Below, piece after piece: positions 11,734 through 25,704 of a DNA stretch of 64,000 nucleotides. How positions within the stretch are numbered: position 1 is the stretch's first letter; every line of letters begins with the position of its first letter. Location of the stretch: contig CBFFRP010000370.1 in NCBI GenBank assembly GCA_965644295.1, positions 1 through 64,000 on the forward strand. The letters are read 5' to 3'. Made by a program: the position numbers and the translations under genes. The stretch is from Paraphysomonas bandaiensis. Lineage: Eukaryota > Chrysophyceae. The notes below the pieces were generated by a model. That model was not told the origin of the DNA, did not search any database, and saw nothing but the letters and a program-made list of their open reading frames with translations.

Positions 11734-14700
11734 CTATTTAAAAAAGCCCGGGCGAAGTATCCTAACTGCTCCTGAGCACCCGGGATTGCATACCTTCGGG
11801 TCTCCTTGTCCACCTTGTCCACTGACCCCACCGATCTTGTCCCACTCCCCAACTCCCACGGCTTCTGGAGGTGAGTGCTGCAAGCCTCCAGGCATGTTTC
11901 CGTCGCCGTGAATAATAATATGATCTCGGCACACTGGCAAATAAATATATGACGACCCGCCGCCGCCCCCGCCTCCAATGCCAGGTGACGTTCCGCCACC
12001 ACCTCCTCCTGCATATCCTCCACCTCCACCTCCTCCAAACTGCGAACCATTACCTCCTTGCCACATCTCACCTGGAGTCGCAGGAAAATCCGCATTGTGG
12101 ATACTTCCTGAGTCACCTGCGACCCCTCCTCGGTCTCCAATACCACATCCTCCGTTACGAACATCTATACGTGCGCCTGCAAGAGTTAACACAGTTATAC
12201 CCAATGGATCATATGTTATACAGCAGTACCAGGAAGTGGACCGTCCATTCCGCACCCAGGCACTCCATCTTGTGACCCACCTCCACCGCCACCGCCAGCT
12301 ACGACAATAACCTACACTATATACATTAGAATCCAGGCGATATCATCATGGGAGCATAGCAGAGTACAGCGCAACATTGGAGAGGTAAGACTAACCTGGT
12401 TCCCCTCCTTCGATCGCTTTGACACAATGCTATAACCCCCACCACCCCCAGCTGCCCATCTCCCCCCTCCACCATATCCCTCACCTCCTCCGGGAAGACC
12501 TCCCAGTGCAACGCCATACGTCGCATCTATGACGTCAAAAGATTTCACCACCTACACACAAATATAAGGAGTGGCAGAGTTTGATCAACAGGAGGTCTGT
12601 GTGCACCTTTTCATCGCCCTCTTCATTCTCGTCCTTCCTCGATGTAGTGACAGCCTCTAGCTCAGTACCATAAACTCCGGCCTGACCTCCCGCTCCAACA
12701 ACAACCTCCAATATATCATACGGACTGCAATTAATAAGAGCCTCACAAAAGGCTCCTCCTCCGCCAGACCCGCCCCTACGATCAAGAAATTGACCCGAAC
12801 CACCACCAGCACCCCAGGCCTGGATTTTGAGTTTGTTACATCTGGCAGGAACCTACACACATAAATTTACAATGAGCTCAACTGATAGATGTGCATATTG
12901 CAAGGGATGAGTACAATATGCATGTGTGGAGCAATGTAAACACCTTGTACACGTAGGTGCCAGGGACCACGTAAGTGGATATGCCTAAGCGCTCAATATG
13001 ATAGTCACGGTGCGCATCACGTTCATTCGCTTGCATCTGCGCGGCGCATAGGGATCCGTCAGGGTTACGCCAATTGCAACGAACCTGTGTACGAACATCA
13101 ATTTACAAACACAACTCCAGAACGCCTCTTGTTAAGATGTAAAGGGAATAGAGTTGAAACCAAACAGACCAAGAACATTAAGGTACTTTCAGTTTACAGA
13201 CATACAAATTCATGAATCTTGATCTCACCTGGCGATACATACATATCTCTTGCTCATGTTCTATTCGCTCTTCTTCAGCCTTGATTAGAGTCTCAACTGT
13301 CCCCCCAAACACCTCGCCACCTGATATACGAGTTACCATTCAACAGCTATATGAGTATATGTTTAATAGCTTACATCCAAGGCGGCACTCTATTGGCTTC
13401 GCTTCTCTCTTGACACACAATTCCTCCATGTGGTAGTCCAAAGTTTCCGCCATAACCCATTCCAGACACTGTCTAGGGCATGGCACAAGGCGTTTTGGAC
13501 ATTCGAGAGTCTCGTGATATTCCTGGTACGTCATAGGACCGGTGGGCTCGGGGCTTACCCCCGGTACAGAATTCGTTTGACCAGGGCCATTTCCCTGCAG
13601 ATTAAGCGAGTTGGCTTCCTCTTCTGCTTCAATATTCCGTTCCTTAATATATACAGTTAAACATATATTCGATACGATCGCATTACATTACACGTATTAA
13701 TTCTACTATATTTATAAGTAGCCATCATTTCTATAATAAGTCAACTTACTGGCTCATATTGTTCCAACCATTCGTCTTCTGTCAGTCTCTTCTTACAATC
13801 CAAAGGACATGACACTATACGCTTACTGCAGTAGTTAAGCTGATGATCCTGCTGCTCTTGACCCAACTTCACCCAATCTCCACATCCCCACTCACATATC
13901 ACCAGACCTGCCGGAAGGATGAGAGATATATTAGACAACCGCATGAAGGTATGCTGCCACAATACAAAACGGCTGAAACACTCCACTTTAAGTCATGCAA
14001 CGGCCAGAAAGCCCATACCTTTCTGCTGTCTAAGCATCGCAAAGTGCAGTTGTCGGAGTAACCGACGCCGGATAGAAGATCTCGGTGTAGTCATCAAATC
14101 TTCTTGCGTCCGCAATGTAGTCTGTATGACACAAAGTACGTAAGGTATAGCATTTCGTACAGAACAGAATATATCAATATTATGTCGACAACTTGCGCAA
14201 TAGTGAAGCACAATCACACCTCCATTATTCTTTCTCGTTCCTTCGTCAACTTTCGCTTGTCCAAAAGTACCTGTTTCATACTAAGACATGTTTATATATA
14301 AACGAAAGCACTCACATTTTGTGCGGCAGTTCGCTTTTCCATCAACAACTCCACTTCAAGTTTCAGGGTTAGGGAGCGCTGTAGACTAATAAGTTCTGAC
14401 TTGCTGAGCTTGAGCTTCCCACTATCCATATCTTTCATCATCTCCTGTATTCCTTCTTCTCTCTTTTTCAACATCACTACGTACAGTACAAGGGGTCAAA
14501 TCTAGATCAGCACATCACACGCCAAATATCGTTACCTGCATCTTTCTCTTCCCTAAGTTGCTCCGCCTCTGCACGAGACCTCATTATTCGAGCCCGCTCT
14601 AATTCTTCAGCAGTTGATGCGGACGACATTACACTCATATTAGACCCCTTCGAGACCACAGTCTTTTGTCGTTTGGTCATCTCAGCTTCCTGGCGCTTAC

Positions 14701-17700
14701 GCCTAGCGAGAGCGCGCTGTCTATATAAATATCAGAAAAAGAAACTTATTACGGGCTACGTCGATAGAACATTTAACAACAATAAATATTCTGTGTTCAA
14801 TAGAAATAGAGTCGACCTTTTCTCTTTTTCTCGCTGTCGACGGATTTGTTTCTTCCATTGGGCTGCACTTAGAGCTAATTTCAATTCATCTCCTGATTTG
14901 GCAATTTTCTTTATCTTAAACCGATGATTCCACTTGACGACAAGCTTCTCATCATGATGATGTCTTATATCGTACATATCTTCGCCTGTCGAATCATCCT
15001 GCCTAATGCGAACTACAACACCCTCCTCGTCTAGATTCTTTCCAGGGAATCGGAAGGTAACTTTCTCTCCGACTTCCAATGGCTGGATTTTGTTGCCGTA
15101 CACTGTTTTGGGCACCTATGTATATACATTTGTATTATAAAATTATGCCCACAATATTTATTCAAACGAAAAATAAAATGGTAGTTGTATATGACGATAT
15201 CTGCCAGCACAGACCTCTGGTTTGTCCCAAGTATATATATCCATATCTTCTTGCCAATAAAAAAAATCAGCAGTTTCCTTGTCCATGAGTTCCTCCCATT
15301 CATAGTGGTCGACATCCATGAATTCCCCTATATTAGTAAATACAAGATAAACTGGCAGTACCCAAATTATGCACACAATGTACCTAAACACGTTGAACGT
15401 CGTCGGAGAAGTGCCCATCCTGCTTTTATTCTCTCTTCCTCATTCACACTTGCAGGCTTATTAAACGTAAACGCAGTAGATGTCCAGTACTTAGGACGGG
15501 GAATGCGTCGCTTCAATCTAAATAGAGATTATGAAACATTTCTATGCAATCGACAACTACCTGAAAAAATTCTGAAGTTTCAAAACGTGTGTTTCCAGAA
15601 AGAACTGGTCGTGATTGACGTAGAATATGACCTTAGATATAGGGTCTTCGAATTCTTCGTATTCCTTGAAAGTGCGCCTTTCTGAGGCCACAAGCTTCAT
15701 ATTGGTCCAGTCTTGACCTTCGGAACAACATGGGAAAAAATCAAACATGCAATGCACACAGTAAAATATGCAGATAATGACAGTGCACAGCAGCAGTATC
15801 TCAGCCGCACCAGATAATTCCATATGCTCAGAAGGAGGCAGGTCCGGGTAGTAATCAGCACCATTCTCATCGTACAGTGGCGGGAGTACCCACGTAGATC
15901 TGCCCAGGTCCCTATTAAAATAGAACACATTTCTGGAAATACACTCAATATATTCAGAAGATATGTTCTCTCGAGTCCCATCCGCAAACTCAACGAGGTA
16001 TATACCACTACGCTTGATCTCGACCACATCTCCATAACACTTTGGCACAACACCTTGCCGTTGGCAGAGAACACGGGCACCTGACTCAATACATAAGCAT
16101 AGCTATATAGGACACAGTGAATGTAACGCAACGACATGATTACTTTTCGACAACAACCTCCACTTCGCACGAGTAATTCTTAGTACACACATGTACACGA
16201 CATGAAAAATAGTGTAGTATAAATAATGCGACGTATCTTAAGACTATTTAAGAGAAATTCACCTATATCCAACTTATCAGGCTCCTCGGGATCCAGTACC
16301 TCCACCCATCCCCTCGCAGCATACTCCTCCATCCCCTTCCTCACTATGCCATCATACCTTTCCTCCGCCCGTTGTATAAAACTAAGCGTGACCTCGCCAT
16401 CTTCACCCGGCAAAACAGTTCCAACTATTGACGATTCTTGCGCATCCATAAATGGTCGACCCTCTGACATTAGACTACTGGACTGAAGGGTCATTATGGT
16501 TGATTCAGGCCCGATATCATCATACGAGTCCATTGTGGAAACGGTCTCAAAACTTTGAGCAGTCTCTAGCGTACTACTTTCTTCCTCACGGAGGGAAAAA
16601 TTTCCGGAAACTTCCACAAAGTCTCTGACATTGATGGGGGATCGACGGCAAACAGTCCATCCTGACTCCCTTTTAAGGCGACCGTATTTATCGTATTTTG
16701 GACAGAGAGCGAATATCGGGGGCATCAGGGCGTTGTGCATACGCACTCTATGGTCTTCGTAAGAATGATAAGTAGCATCCTGCATCGCTTGTAGCTGAGA
16801 GACACTGGTCTCAAGAGCCTTACATGGACAAAACTCAGCACATAGCGTGGAGCAAACGCAGCTAATTGGAGAAACACGAACTAAACGAGTTCCTTTGTGT
16901 CTACACAAACACGGTATGAACTCATAAACTAAAAGGTCGAACAAATTCAACAGATACAAGAATACAATTTTCTACTCACCCTTTGTGGCATCTATTTATG
17001 CATGGTTCACATATTTTGAGCATGATGAGCTTCTCCGACTCATCTTCCCTTCTTTCTTTCAGTTCTTTGTTACATTGGTCACACGTATACCATTTCTGAT
17101 CCAGACGCTTGTTCTTCCGCTGCAACAGTGATTTTAGAATACCAGCCCCAAACACATACTAATTACATCCTTGAAAATACACCAAACAAATACTCACCTT
17201 ATACCCAGTACAAAACCGCTCCATGGGGGTAACTGTGACAGCATCCACAGGTTTCGTCCAGCGATACTCATCTGTTACCTGCACACAGACATATTCACTC
17301 ATACTCAACGCAGACATATATAAGGTATTGGATATAACAAATCGTTCTATATTTGAAAATGAGAGTGTCGCCGCACCTTATTGTAATAGAACATTGATCC
17401 ATCTTTCTCGAACTCTTGCCACTCTTCTGCATATCCATATGTTTCCAAATATTTGGCTCCCTTAGTTATTTTCTTCCATTTAAGTTCCTTCGGTTGCTTG
17501 AAAGTATACTCTTTCTTTGCGGCATTGAAGTAATATGTAACTCCAAGAGGGACAGAATGCAGCGTAATCCAGTCTCCAATCTCCCGCACAAGTTCAGACT
17601 TAGCCTGGCGATGATACTCCCATGCAATATCTTTGTGTACGGTACTGCGTATCTCGTCGGGAATGGACCACGTAAACCCTGTATAATTATAACAATGAGG

Positions 17701-20700
17701 GCACATACAACGGTTTAAGTACTGCAGTGCCATGCCAAGAAACCCGACCACATACCTGTAAAGACATCACCGGCGGCCACATCATACGGTTGACAGCAAT
17801 AGAAAGTATTCTTCGTGTCCGGGTCACAATAGTAGTTCCATATGTTGCCCTGCTGGTTTCCATGTATCACAAGCAGTCGGCTGGCAAGGCGTGTGGCTTC
17901 CCATAAATCATAGCCCATTTTGTCAGCCCGTCTAATACAGTTGTCGAGAACCTATGGCGACGTATCAAAAAACTACCTTGTGCAGTAATACACGAGGAAA
18001 AGGAATCGTACCGACTGTCGTCTGTTCTCCAGTTGAATTCTGTCCTCTTCGTCAAACTTCTGTGTGACACTAGATATCTTCTCCTCTCTGAGCAGAATAA
18101 TTTCCATAAACTCAAATGTAAAGCGCAGGTTTACACGTCATTGACAAGCAGGTTTAATACCTCGTTTCATAGAGCATGTACTCTCTAACAGAAGTGGCAG
18201 TGGGGTTCTTTGGTGATGCTTTATCCATGACCAACAGATCATACGGTGTGCGTCCATGCATATCTTTTAGCATTACATTGCAGCCATGTTTATCTGCCAG
18301 TACCTAAACCAAATGTAGAAACAATTAAACCACGTGGCCTGTATAATATGAGCACTGCCAATAAAGTATCGCTTACCATAATAGTCTCCTTATGTGAAGC
18401 AATACAGTTCTCATCGCAGGCAAGATGCAAAGGGGTGCGGTTCCAATTATTGGTGTTGTCAAGGGCAGATTGGCGAAACATATAACGCAGCAATATCGCC
18501 AACTCATTGGATGAAGGAATAGTTGGGACAAAAAGCATTTCGCCTTCGCGGGCAGTAGATATGAAAATACCTATACAGTTCAATGTCACACTCATTGTTC
18601 TAGAATTAATGGAAATTGATACAAGTGGTGTGACCGCTGATCAGCAAAACACCACCCACTCTAGAATAGACCAATAACTCGCACCTGTTTCTGGTCTTGG
18701 ATCAAAGCGATGGAGTACATCGTCCATAATCTCTTTGCAAGTCGGAGCAAGCATGTGTTGCACACTTCGGCTCATGCGCTCACGAAACGCAACAGCTGTA
18801 TCGTGCAGCCATGTCTTCTGAAACCTGAATCATGCTATCACAAAATTGCATTTATTCACACGTACGTAAGCACCATAGATATATATGACATGATACATGC
18901 TGGCATCAACTATTGCAGCATACACATACAACACACCTCCTGGTCTCAATCGGCTTCAGCTTCATATCCTGCATCTCTTGAAATAATTCATGTGCTAGCT
19001 GGTTGAATGTTGTGTTAGACCGCACTGCAACCTTATCTGCTGTCACCGATCGAGTGAATTCCTGGCCTTTCTCGCAAAGGAAGTCCACCGTTGGAGGATG
19101 GTTCTGCCAGGTCGCAAGGTGCAAAGGAGTATTACCCTGATTATCACCAGCAAAAAGTGGTGCCCCTATTATGTAAGCGAAAATAAATAAGGCTTTTATT
19201 CAGGTACGACATTATATTACAGCACCTGCATCCATAAGCACATTACAGCACTCCATTGCGCCATGCATGGCGGCAAGATGCAGTGCCATTCGGCCTCTCC
19301 TATCTCTCGCCAATACATTGGCCTTTCGTTCAATCAACAGCTCACACACCTGACAGGATAGCGTTCATAACTTGAATGCACAATGGGACGACATGGATGC
19401 TATCGTAGAGAGTTGGTATAAGGGCATAAAATTCACCTTAACATGATTTCCCATGGCAGCAAGCATCAGAGGAGTCCGAACTACTGAGCCAAATCTACCC
19501 ATCTTCTCGATGTTCGGATCCATGTCACCTAGATTGAACATCGTTAAACCAATATGTAGTGTATATTTCGCAGTGCTGTATACCATACGGACGATATCAT
19601 ACATTGTCAGGTATAAGCACCATGTGAAATACACAAATGCGCAAACATTACGGCAGTAACGACAACACTTTCAGAGCCCAACCTCGAAGATACAACTCCA
19701 CAGCAGTATCATTTCCATCTGCACATGCCTGCCAGAAATCCATAAACTTCGGAGCTTTCCCATTGACATCCATTAGGCTACTGAATTCATTGTATCGAAT
19801 TTTATCTGCTAGAAATGGGTGAAAAGATCGCAGGCGAAAATCCCTGTCTTCCAAAGTCTGAAACAAGATTCCTCCATCGATACCTATATTATAACACAGA
19901 ATGGAACGATTAGGCACAATCTTGGAGGCCTCTACTGTCTCGGCACTAATCATATACACGGTTACTACATCATGTGAACTCACCCATGTTTCCAACTCTT
20001 TTAAGCCAGTTTACAAACCGCGTGTCGATAGTTGTCTTGGACATGTCATCTATATCGAAGTCTGGACACTTCGCTTGGAACTGGTCAAAGAAGGCAGATG
20101 CTACCAGTTTGTGCATGAGTTTGGTATTCAATGCTGGTTTGAAACCTTTTTGAACTAATACATCGATAATCTCCACAGGAGCAACACCGCGACACAGATT
20201 ATCGTTTACCCATTTATTCCACTCATCAGGAATTTCACCATCCTTGTAGTGACAGCCTGTAACCATTCACCTCCGACATTAGCAATGCGACAGAACTGTG
20301 TTATTTACGCACCTGGCATGTAATTTCTCAGTTTGACGAGGGCAGATTTTATTGCGGCATCTTTCGCATGTCTGGTGTCGGGTCCCATTCCTAAAACACA
20401 CATGGAACATTAATCTCTATAAAACTTTCTGTATCGCAATATACACGACACTACAACACAGCGACAGCTATATATGTCAAGCCCAACTTCCACCAGCAAC
20501 GATCCACCCAAACATATATGCCTATAATATACCTTGAAAGCGTTTTACTTCGTGCTTCTTCGTTATCTCACCACTATCTTGTCGTGTAAACCAGGTACCT
20601 TCCACATGCAGCTGAAAGATAGAAGCACATTACATTGGGGAACAAATGTATCTACATAAACATATCCTGCACGCACGAGTGTCGCATGGGATACAAAGAC

Positions 20701-21433
20701 TCAGTATGTACGTAACACAGAAATTATACGCCCAATCTACCACAGCACTGACCTCAATAACAACCAATGGGGGAGTAGTCGAAGTAGCCTCTCGTTCTTC
20801 TACAAGGAAGAAACGTGTACTGAAGTGTCGTGCTTTGGCTTGCTGTTCCAGTAGTCCCATTGGAGTGCTGCCAAGCTTATCTAACAGTTTACCGAACTTA
20901 GTGAACTTCTCATCCCCCCGTTTTGTCAGTGCCACAAAGCTAGAAATAGGAGTGTTAGTCAACAATAGTAAAATAACATAACAAATTCATAAAACAAACA
21001 CATGACGAAACAAATATACACTGTGCAGTCAAAAACATACCCGCAATACTCATCAAAGTCTATCTCACCACTACCATCAACATCTATTAAGTCCATCAAC
21101 TCCTGTGCATTCTCCTTCGACATATCCATATCCATATGATGTAATATCTTACGTATTTCATATATATCTATAGTCCCACTGCCATTTGCATCATATTCCA
21201 AAAACATATTCACCAACTAAACATATAATCTCTTATAACCAAAAAAATAGCTAATTGATTATAATAAATACCTCTTCAAACTCTAATGGTGTAAAGAATG
21301 TAATGAATTCTTCAGGACAAACAAATCCATTGACCTCCAATACATATTCTTCATCAGCTGTCACACGTATAGGGGGTTGATCAGTTCCCCCACTACGAGA
21401 AGTGTTTTCTATATTTTCCATGGTCAATATCAC
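11734..21433 (-). CDS. giant multidomain protein: EF-hands, ankyrin repeats, WW-like units, zinc fingers, Gly-rich C-terminus
   Basis: I trace about 37 exons on the minus strand from ATG 21433 to TAG 11734, about 2,200 residues. Clear exons include 21272-21433, 21041-21216, 20753-20939, 19984-20256, 18937-19166, 17756-17951, 17378-17678, 16263-16928 and 11734-12181. Order: two EF-hands (DANGSGTIDIYE, DVDGSGEIDFDE); an unknown helical part; ankyrin repeats (TPLMLAAMGNHVK, TPLHLATWQN, TPLHLACDEN); WW-like W-pairs and YYFN/FYYN strands at 17.3-17.8 kb; a Cys/His cluster at 16.8-17.1 kb (CDQCNKE, CEPCINRCHKG, CVCSTLCAEFCPC); more WW-like units at 15.2-16.0 kb; a Tudor-like barrel and coiled coil at 14.3-15.1 kb; TRAF-type zinc fingers at 13.0-13.9 kb (CPKRLVPCPRQC, CSKRIVSCPLDC); and an ALK-type Gly-rich domain. 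A cytosolic calcium-sensing scaffold is plausible. Splitting into two genes is not excluded. Confidence 0.75.
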
Positions 21434-22137
21434 TTGTATTAAACCTCCACTATGGAGGGAATGTTATGAATATTCATAGAGAAAAGTTTAAATTATCACA
21501 ACATTCAATCAACTCGTTTGTTTGTAGGTGATGGGGGAAATTTTCTTATTAGTGGGACAATTTTATGATATGAAATACAGTGGACTGGATTTTTCTATAA
21601 GTCAATATGATTGATATCATTATTACAATTTTTGTCTTTTTTGTAGATTTCACTTAATTTTGAGCCATATATATTCGTTTTACAGATTTTTTGTGCTCGT
21701 GTACCATACATGGTACGTATGTATGTATGTATGTATGTATGTATGTATGTATGTATGTATGTATGTATGTATGTATGTATGTATGTATGTATGTATGTAT
21801 GTATGTATGTATGTATGTATGTATGTATGTATGTATGTATGTATGTATGTATGTATGTATGTATGTATGTATGTATGTATGTATGTATGTATGTATGTAT
21901 GTATGTATGTATGTATGTATGTATGTATGTATGTATGTATGTATGTATGTATGTATGTATGTATGTATGTATGTACGTACATAGAAGGCAGCATGTATAG
22001 ATATTACCAGTATGGGACATTGTCAACTGGATTGACAATTAAATGTCTCTATTGTACGTTTTTTACATACCAAAACGATGAATGACACCCAATAGAGTAC
22101 CCTGTGGGATAATTTACAAACAGGGTGCATTAGTATT
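21434..22137. promoter_or_regulatory. divergent intergenic region containing a TATG array
   Basis: This 704-bp spacer separates the starts of the giant gene (-) and the first carrier gene (+), so both promoters must lie here. The only notable content is the tetranucleotide array at 21716-21974. Reading frames through it are artefacts of the repeat. Confidence 0.5.
21716..21974. repeat. (TATG)n tetranucleotide array, ~260 bp
   Basis: About 64 uninterrupted copies on the plus strand, flanked by ACGTA-type variants (GGTACGTATG on the left, GTACGTACAT on the right). Its edges lie 164 bp from the carrier ATG and about 280 bp from the giant gene ATG. Confidence 0.97.
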
Positions 22138-23079
22138 ATGGCATCCAATGATAACGTTACATGGACTTTCATTGCCGCTGGAGTTGCAGCTGCAATTGAG
22201 TTAACCGTTATGCAGCCATTAGATGTTGTGAAAACAAGATTACATCTTAAGAGCACTACTATTCAGTGTTCAGATCGATTCAGTGGTACTTCGAGTGCTA
22301 TTTTAGGTATATATAAGTCAGAAGGGCTGAGGGGATTATGGCGTGGGTATTTCACAGGGCTTGCAATAGTAGTGCCTCGTCGGGGGTTTAAGTTTGCATT
22401 TAATTCATTTCTTAACAATCTAATTGGCGACCGGATATCTACTAGGTACAAAGCACTAATTGCTGGAGGCTTAACGGGGGCCTGCGAGGCTGTTTTAATC
22501 ACACCTGTAGAAGTAATGAAAGTGATTATGCAAAGCGAACGAACACCTCGTTCCTGTACAATGTCGTCTTTCCAGGAAGTTATGCGTTCCGTCTCGAGAG
22601 GTGGTGTTAGGATGCTTTTCCGAGGTCTTGGAGCAACTGTAGCAAAGCATTCCTTGCACACCTGTGTGTATTTTAGTGCTTATGCTGAGCTAAAGGCACT
22701 TCCGTGGGCACCTGGAGTCGGTGAACAAGAAATGGACAGCTTGTGGTTCTCTGCGGTTTCAGGATTTTTTGCCGGGGCAGCTGCAGGATTGTGCAATAAT
22801 CCATTCGATGTGTTGAAATCTCGCCAGCAGGTAGGGGCTGCTGCAAGCATGAAGACTCACTCACTAGCCCATCAGTATGCTTCTTTTCCTTGTGGTAGTG
22901 ATCATTACGAAGGGCTGTGGAGAAGTGCTGTCCATGTTGTTAAGACTGAGGGACCTTCGGTGCTATTTAGAGGCTTAGGCGCGAAACTAGCTAGACTTGG
23001 GCCTGGTAGTGCGATCATATTTTTTGTATATGAGACCATCATGAGAGAAGTTCGTGTATATAGCTACAGAAATATTTAG
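22138..23079 (+). CDS. mitochondrial carrier family (SLC25) protein
   Basis: An intronless 313-residue protein, the normal size for the family, which moves metabolites across the inner mitochondrial membrane as six helices in three repeats. Each repeat carries the signature PX[DE]XX[KR]: PLDVVK (27-32), PVEVMK in the second repeat and PFDVLK in the third. They are followed by G-rich RGLWRGYF, RMLFRGLG and SVLFRGLGAKLAR segments. The middle repeat (PVEVMKVIMQSE) recalls the 2-oxodicarboxylate/citrate branch, but substrate cannot be fixed from sequence alone. The start is taken at the ATG just before the first helix. It ends in TAG, which argues that TAG is a normal stop in this genome. It shares orientation with the next carrier 1.7 kb downstream but is clearly diverged from it. 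Confidence 0.93.
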   Translation: MASNDNVTWTFIAAGVAAAIELTVMQPLDVVKTRLHLKSTTIQCSDRFSGTSSAILGIYKSEGLRGLWRGYFTGLAIVVPRRGFKFAFNSFLNNLIGDRISTRYKALIAGGLTGACEAVLITPVEVMKVIMQSERTPRSCTMSSFQEVMRSVSRGGVRMLFRGLGATVAKHSLHTCVYFSAYAELKALPWAPGVGEQEMDSLWFSAVSGFFAGAAAGLCNNPFDVLKSRQQVGAAASMKTHSLAHQYASFPCGSDHYEGLWRSAVHVVKTEGPSVLFRGLGAKLARLGPGSAIIFFVYETIMREVRVYSYRNI

Positions 23080-24742
23080 AAAGAAAGCATATTACTATCT
23101 AATAAATTAACACACAACTGTTATGATTTGTATGAAAATATTGCGGAGAATGCATCACTGAATATGTTATCAGTTATCATTGCTGACCCAACCAGTGTAC
23201 TTGATATAATGCAGTAATTTAAAGCTTCAATACTTTCAATCGGTTTATTACTTAATTTGAAAAATACATAATAACAACATAACAGCGGCAAAGTACGAAT
23301 TCATTTGTGTTTCTTCTTTCTATTGGTTGTAGGAGTGTCAACAACTACAACGTTATAATAACACTAAAAAAAATTAGCACAAAAGAGAATACAATGTACA
23401 TAATAACATTGTAATTATTACAAATTTTAAAAATTCTAGTCCAGTCCACAAGACTTTCACTAACCTTTTCAAATTATAACCGTATCTAGAGTGACGATCA
23501 CAGGACAACAGGGTAGCATTGAAGAGGAAAGAAGGAAGGAGATAGGTTGCCACTGTTCAAGATAAGCAACATCGAAAAATGGAAAGAAGATTTCGAAATA
23601 AGTATCATGACAGAAGGCCAAAGCGAGCAGTTATTGATTCACTACCTCAAGAATTAGGAGAGCTACACGAGGAGGAGAAGAATGTACAAATGATGCCCAA
23701 GAAAATGAGACTACATGAAGGTCCTATAAAAAGTAAAACAAGTCGCTGAACGGAGTCCTGCATGTGTTATTGGGCGACTTGGCTTCCGATATGTTGTCGA
23801 CGAAGACTAAGCAATATGAGGAAACTATACATGGATGGATGGTCGCTGCAAGAAGAGTAAAAGAAGAGATGGCAACAAAAACAAGATAGTGTGAAAAAAG
23901 AATGTAACAAAACAAAAGCTAATAATAAAGTATCATATGAGAAAATATTGCATGAGAGGCTGTCTAAATAATTACACCACTGAGCAAATGTATGAGAAAG
24001 ACAATGCCCAGGAAATCATGATTATACGAGGTATCGAAACTGTGTATCAAAACACCACCGGCAATTTATATATACAGAGTATATGCATTCACAATATCTG
24101 TACTGCGTGCAGTATATATGCATACAGAGTACACATATTCACAGTATATCCCCCATTCATTTGTACAATCAATTGATAGAAGCGGATTGGATTATAATCC
24201 AATAGATATCATGCATGCCGAGGTTTATTCAGCTGTTCAATGGTCACATTGTGTGACCATAGCTGTCAATCTATAAGATACAAAGGATTTGGTGGGAAAA
24301 TAGAAAATTGGAGTATTTCGACTTGCTACAATACGAGTTTTCCAAGATCTTTCTATGTTGAAATCTAAAAAGCTTGTGTTTTCTGACATATTTGATGATT
24401 TTGTTGTTTCGAAACTTACTCCTTCGTAAGAATTCTAAAACTTAGAGTATTATTCATAAAATCTCCTATTTTATAACTTCATCATATATTATTCTTCTAC
24501 AGAAATTTGACAGAAATTAAGGCAAAATATTCTTTCGATTTCAACTGAGGTCATACATACATACATATATATATACTGCTGTACAATGTATACTCTGTAT
24601 ACTGGTATAGCTGTATAGAAGATTCTTATCTAGGAAATGATGTGTATGTATGTATGTTTTCTAGTAAACTTAAGAAGGAATATACATACATACATACATA
24701 CACACTCATTGACATATCGAATTAACTATAAGATTATATAAC
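23080..24742. other. intergenic; one small open frame, otherwise nothing
   Basis: AT-rich spacer between the two carrier genes. A 56-codon frame at 23580-23750 (basic and acidic, no recognised domain) is the only coding-like stretch, and I do not call it a gene. Short CATA/TATA-rich tracts occur at 24550-24600 and 24683-24705. The latter lies 38 bp upstream of the next start codon and resembles the larger promoter-proximal arrays. Confidence 0.5.
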
Positions 24743-25704
24743 ATGACAAATAAAACAAAGAAATGTGAATTTGGTGATGTGGGATATACAGGTAGTCAAT
24801 TAAAAGAAACTGTAAAGGATATTGTGGCTAGTGTATTCGGATCTATGGCATGTGTAGGTGCTGGTCAACCATTCGGTAAGTAACTGTCAATATGTATAGT
24901 AGTAGTTGTTGTAAGTTATTTCTATGTGTAGATACGGTGAAGGTGCATCTACAAGTGTCTCCTGGTAAGGCAAAGAAAGCGTATGCAGGACTGAAAGAAA
25001 CTGTTACTGAAGAAGGTATTCTCTCGCTATGGAAAGGTTCGTTTCCTGCACTTGTGGGTATGTGCATGGAAAATGCAACTGCATTTGCTTGTAACGGGTT
25101 TTTAAGTCGGATGTTTGCAAGCGACAATTCGCCTGCATATCAACCTTTCTTGATCGGGGGTGCAGCCGGGTTCTGCACTGCCTTCGTGTTATGCCCCCCT
25201 GATAATATGAAGTGTCGATTGCAAGTTCTGCAGTTGAATGGGTATGAAGCTAGCATGGGGTCAGTAATTTCTGAGATGATGAGTACTCAAGGTATCAGGG
25301 GTTTTTACACTGGTCTTGGTGTTCAGATAATGCGTGACACTCCATTTTTTGCCGTATTTTTCGGTAGCTACAGTGTGGTAGCAGGGGAGCTAAAGAAGCG
25401 TTTCAACGTGAATGAACATGTATCGGCCTTTGTGGCAGGGGGACTAGCAGGGCAGATTTCTTGGACTGTATGCGCCCCTATAGACACGGTTAAGTCTCGC
25501 ATGCAGACCCAGGGCTGTCGTACTGGTATAGAGGATTGCGGTGTGCCTGTCAAGTCTTCCATTCGAATAGCAAAGAGTATATACCAGAAGCAAGGAATCA
25601 GAGGATTTTACAAAGGGTTGGAGATGTTTCTACTCAGAGCATTTCCGGCCAATGGTGCTCTGTTTGTGACTTATCAACTCTCGAGGAACTTGATGAATTG
25701 GTAG
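24743..25704 (+). CDS. mitochondrial carrier family (SLC25) protein, two exons
   Basis: Join 24743-24875 and 24932-25704, 301 residues. The 56-nt GT-AG intron splits the Asp codon of the first carrier signature PFDTVK, so the first exon (MTNKTKKCE...) is required to complete repeat one. Repeat two carries PPDNMK (normally PXD) and repeat three PIDTVK. Glycine-rich helices follow each signature. The overall look (FDTVKVHLQ, YAGLKETVTEEGILSLWKG) is that of the ornithine/carnitine-acylcarnitine branch, which acts at the inner mitochondrial membrane; exact substrate is not assigned. A short CATA run ends 38 bp upstream of the ATG. Confidence 0.92.
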
